Assembly: GCA_030603375.1 (NCBI GenBank)
Contig: JAUVXY010000011.1
Location: 1-17,187 of the forward strand
Length of the DNA stretch: 17,187 nt
DNA from: Actinomycetes bacterium
GTDB lineage: Bacteria > Actinomycetota > Humimicrobiia > Humimicrobiales > Humimicrobiaceae
Direction: 5' to 3'
In this document: piece after piece, positions 14,807 through 17,187 of the stretch
How the letters are laid out: every line of letters starts with the position of its first letter
How positions within the stretch are numbered: the first letter of the stretch is position 1
The notes under the pieces: generated by a model
The model's input: only the letters and a program-made list of their open reading frames with translations
Told to the model about the DNA's origin: nothing
Databases searched by the model: none
Translations under genes and position numbers: made by a program

Positions 14807-15847
14807 ATGTTTAACAAAACTAAAAAATATATTTTTGATCTGGCAATTGAGGCATTTAAAAAAAATATTAGCCTGCCTGCTGAATTTAAAATAGGCTATA
14901 AAGAGCGGGCGGATAACAACATTGGATTTGATAAATTGTTAAAACTAAAGATCAATAAAACCGAATTAACATTTTGTGCTGAAGTAGAGATAAACATAAA
15001 TAGGGCAACAATCGGTCTTCTGGCGCATAAAAAAGATTATATGCCCTTCCCTCCAATATTAATAGCTAAATATATTAATAATATTGCAGCAGAAAAGTTA
15101 AGAAAAATTAAAGTTCAATTTATTGATACTGCCGGTAATATGTATATAAATAATTTTCCTCTGTATATTTTTATAAAAGGAAATAAACCAATTGATGTTT
15201 TTACAAAAAATCGAGCCGCGCGGGCCTTTAAACCTGCGGGTCTAAAAATGATTTTTGCACTGCTTAAAAATCAGGATCTTATAAAAAAACCCTACCGGGA
15301 TATTGCAAATAAAGCCGATGTAGCACTGGGTACAGTAGGATGGGTAATAAATGATTTAAAAAAATTAGGTTTTTTGGTTGATATGGGGAAAATGGGTAAA
15401 AAACTTATTAACCTGGATAGGTTATTTAACAGGTGGTGTACAGAATATATTGAGAGACTGAGGCCAAAATTATTTATAGGAAGATTTGATGGTCCATACA
15501 ACTGGTGGAAAGATTATGCTCCAGATCCAAAATATGCCCAATGGGGCGGAGAGGTCGCAGCTGGAAAAGTAACCGGGTATTTAAAACCTCAGGATATAAT
15601 TCTTTATGTGGTAAGAGATGATTATAATAATATACTGCTCCAAAATAGATTGTATCAAGATCCTGGGGGTACTACTCAGTTACTGGAGAGATTCTGGGGA
15701 CAATGTAAAACCGATAGACTAGATGATACCGTCCACCCTATGCTTATTTATGCTGATTTAGTAGGAACAGGAAATGAGAGAAATATTGAAGCAGCAAGGA
15801 TAATCTATGAAAGACATATTGATAGATATCTCCGGAAAGATCGGTAA
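14807..15847 (+). CDS. abiEi: AbiEi-family antitoxin (type IV toxin-antitoxin)
   Basis: A 346-residue protein that should repress its own operon and counteract the AbiEii nucleotidyltransferase without binding it. A central winged-helix region (YRDIANKADVALGTVGWVIN and the following DLKKLGFL) would bind the upstream palindrome. The C-terminal part (RFDGPYNWWKDYAP, QWGGEVAAGKVTGYL) is diagnostic of the AbiEi_2 group (PF09952). Three ATGs are in frame (14789, 14798, 14807); I choose 14807 because AGGA lies 8 nt upstream, whereas 14789 has no site; the longer form would add MYRMKK. Its 3' end overlaps the toxin gene by 41 bp. Confidence 0.85.
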   Translation: MFNKTKKYIFDLAIEAFKKNISLPAEFKIGYKERADNNIGFDKLLKLKINKTELTFCAEVEININRATIGLLAHKKDYMPFPPILIAKYINNIAAEKLRKIKVQFIDTAGNMYINNFPLYIFIKGNKPIDVFTKNRAARAFKPAGLKMIFALLKNQDLIKKPYRDIANKADVALGTVGWVINDLKKLGFLVDMGKMGKKLINLDRLFNRWCTEYIERLRPKLFIGRFDGPYNWWKDYAPDPKYAQWGGEVAAGKVTGYLKPQDIILYVVRDDYNNILLQNRLYQDPGGTTQLLERFWGQCKTDRLDDTVHPMLIYADLVGTGNERNIEAARIIYERHIDRYLRKDR

Positions 15848-16658
15848 ATCTTATATAGATGCTATAAAGGAAATAAGAGAGATCTGCAACTCTCTGGCAA
15901 TACCGTTTTTTATAGTTGGCGCCTCAGCAAGGGATTTTATATTAGAACATTTTTATGACGTCAAGTCACCGCGGAGAACAACTGACATAGACCTGGGAGT
16001 CAAAGTTAAAAGTTGGAAACAATTTGATGGCTTAATTAACGCAGCACTAAAATCAGATAAATTCAAAAAACAAGAAGAAAAACAACGACTTATGTATAAA
16101 GATGATATTTTTATAGATATAGTTCCTTTCGGAAAAATATCAGATAAAGATCTAAGAATTAGCTGGCCACCTGAACACGAGATAGTGATGAGCGTAATGG
16201 GATTTGATGATGTCTATAGGCACTCAACTACTATAAGGTTAAGCAGCAATCCACCCTTAGAAGTAAAAATACCTACCTTGCCGGGCCTGGCCATATTAAA
16301 ACTATTGTCCTGGAAAGATAATTATCCTGAAAGAAAAAAAGATGCCCGGGATTTATTATTTATTATGATCAATTATGAACATGCAGGTATTTTTGACAGG
16401 CTTTATGAGACAGAAGTTCAACTACTTAAGAATGAAGATTTTGACATTAGAGCAGCAAGTATTAAATTATTGGGAAAAGACATGAGAAACATCAGTTATG
16501 CAGGCACATTTGATTCTATTAGTAAAATTCTAATTGAAGAAACTGATGGGGAATCAAGATTTAATCTGGTAACCCATATGATAAATTACTATGATGATTT
16601 CGATAAAATTTTAAATTTATTAATAAAATTAAAAGAAGGATTTTTAAATCAAGGGTAA
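15807..16658 (+). CDS. abiEii: AbiEii-family nucleotidyltransferase toxin (type IV toxin-antitoxin)
   Basis: A 283-residue toxin with a DNA polymerase beta-like nucleotidyltransferase core: GASARDF (38-44), the metal-binding pair D60-x-D62 in TTDIDLGV, and a third acidic residue D104 in FIDIVPFG. LAILKLLSWKDNYPERKKDA follows, the Lys/Asp-bearing motif of the AbiEii family (PF08843). Known relatives transfer nucleotides, using GTP or CTP, onto targets such as tRNA acceptor stems, and stop growth during phage infection. The ATG overlaps the antitoxin's end by 41 bp and has AAGGAT upstream, so expression is coupled. All catalytic residues are present, so the toxin looks intact. Confidence 0.85.
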   Translation: MKDILIDISGKIGKSYIDAIKEIREICNSLAIPFFIVGASARDFILEHFYDVKSPRRTTDIDLGVKVKSWKQFDGLINAALKSDKFKKQEEKQRLMYKDDIFIDIVPFGKISDKDLRISWPPEHEIVMSVMGFDDVYRHSTTIRLSSNPPLEVKIPTLPGLAILKLLSWKDNYPERKKDARDLLFIMINYEHAGIFDRLYETEVQLLKNEDFDIRAASIKLLGKDMRNISYAGTFDSISKILIEETDGESRFNLVTHMINYYDDFDKILNLLIKLKEGFLNQG

Positions 16659-16750
16659 AAGCTTTATGTTATTAGGATGAGTTGCCCCGTTTGTTGACGT
16701 AAAGCCAAGAAATCCTGTGATGCCTTATGGGAGTTCGAATCGTCAAATTT

Positions 16751-16785
16751 GGCTCCCCGGACTGGTCGATGTTGATAACAAATTA
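16751..16785 (+). repeat. Dispersed repeat, copy C (GSPDWSMLIT)
   Basis: GGCTCCCCGGACTGGTCGAT followed by GTTGATAACAAATTA. A 22-codon frame, ATG-GGA-GTT to TGA, reads MGVRIVKFGSPDWSMLITNY and a few residues more, with no ribosome binding site. With copy B it brackets the abiE operon in direct orientation, 2.13 kb apart. Confidence 0.6.
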
Positions 16786-16860
16786 CACTGTTTTTAAGTG
16801 AAAATTTTATTTTGCTAATTATTTTATCTAATATATTGAAAAATTTAGCATCAGATATTT

Positions 16861-17085
16861 TCAAGACACCTTTTCAAGACGCTCTGCTACCCAGACTTTA
16901 ATAATGGACTGCCTTGGTACACCTAACCGTTTTGCTTCTTTATCCAATGAATCGATCATCCATAAAGGGAAATCTACATTGACTCTCCTTTGTTCCTGTC
17001 CTGGCCTTCTCACCTTTGATATATCAAGGTATTTTGAAATATTTTTATTTTCATCAAATTTCTTGTCAAACTCATTAGCTTTCAT
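16861..17085 (-). CDS. brnA: BrnA-type antitoxin (ribbon-helix-helix)
   Basis: A 74-residue antitoxin with the typical C-terminal RHH region: RRVNVDFPLWMIDSLDKEAK then RLGVPRQSIIKVWVAERL. It neutralises BrnT ribonuclease and represses the operon. I use ATG 17085, preceded by AGGAGG at 9 nt; a TTG three codons upstream is also in frame. The start overlaps the brnT stop by 11 bp, the usual toxin-first order of brnTA. Confidence 0.85.
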   Translation of the reverse strand: MKANEFDKKFDENKNISKYLDISKVRRPGQEQRRVNVDFPLWMIDSLDKEAKRLGVPRQSIIKVWVAERLEKVS

Positions 17086-17187
17086 ATATATCAACCTCCT
17101 CCTTCCTGGATCGCCGTACTGAAATAATTCTTATCTTTTCATTACGATATGTAATAACTCCCGACCAATATTTTCTTGAAATCTTTC
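17075..17187 (-). CDS. brnT: BrnT-type ribonuclease toxin, C-terminal part (gene runs off the window)
   Basis: The last 36 codons of a toxin gene: YWSGVITYRNEKIRIISVRR then SRKEEVDIYES and TAA at 17075-17077. The IRIISxRxSRKEExxIYE pattern is the conserved end of the BrnT family (PF04365), small RNA-cleaving toxins with an RelE-like fold. The N-terminus lies beyond the right edge, so integrity cannot be judged. It is coupled to brnA by an 11-bp overlap. Confidence 0.85.
   Translation of the reverse strand, partial: KISRKYWSGVITYRNEKIRIISVRRSRKEEVDIYES

Noticed and set aside
16729..16741. tRNA T-arm-like GGGAGTTCGAATC
   Set aside because: No matching acceptor, D or anticodon arms can be drawn around it; no tRNA gene is present.
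16664..16864. 66-residue minus-strand open frame downstream of brnA
   Set aside because: It covers the dispersed repeat and AT-rich spacer, has no ribosome binding site and no recognisable fold.
1..17187. CRISPR array
   Set aside because: No regularly spaced short repeats were found; the repeats seen are two 230-bp copies and three scattered short copies.

Overview
The window is low-GC DNA (I judge it by eye at roughly one third G+C) from a bacterium. Flp/Tad pilus genes, an acetamidase/formamidase, and many DUF4143 ATPase and toxin-antitoxin genes would suit a poorly sampled anaerobic lineage such as Atribacterota or a Clostridia relative. No 16S or housekeeping marker is present, so the organism stays open.

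Region 1 (1 to about 6248, all + strand) is the right-hand part of an integrative element. It holds the 3' end of a helicase gene whose frame breaks at the window edge, a 1020-residue Eco57I-type N6-adenine methylase/restriction protein, an orphan C-terminal scrap of a second DNA methylase, a small ribbon-helix-helix protein, a DUF3800 protein, two look-alike hairpins, and a large serine recombinase. The recombinase stops about 20 bp from the point where the next gene, a minus-strand cpaF/tadA, abruptly loses homology. The element therefore appears to have integrated inside cpaF right after its Walker B GEVR motif. A 14-bp imperfect palindrome is centred within a base or two of that break and is a good attR candidate.

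Region 2 (6249-10285, - strand) is a Flp/Tad pilus assembly operon read from a promoter at 10257-10285: a TadZ/CpaE-like protein with a receiver-like N-terminus, cpaB, a second MinD/ParA-type ATPase, then cpaF. Two of the four genes are broken: cpaB has an in-frame TAA at codon 57 and cpaF is cut by the element. The pilus operon looks defunct, or silenced pending excision.

Region 3 (10286-14750) is a patchwork: an intact acetamidase/formamidase gene with its own promoter, a DUF4143-family ATPase gene bracketed by about 230-bp imperfect direct repeats, a second DUF4143 gene lacking its ATPase half, and the first 17 codons of a histidine-phosphatase gene with a good ribosome binding site. Region 4 (14761-17187) holds an AbiEi/AbiEii type IV toxin-antitoxin pair with a palindromic operator over its -10 box, and the brnA antitoxin with the end of brnT on the opposite strand.

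A short repeat that encodes a peptide like DSPDWSMLIT occurs three times on the + strand (10484, 14618, 16751). It lies at module boundaries and bracketing the abiE operon. Two copies differ mainly by synonymous changes, so it is probably the decayed end of a repeated coding sequence. Overall this is an accessory region dominated by genome-defence genes, recombination scars and gene remnants.
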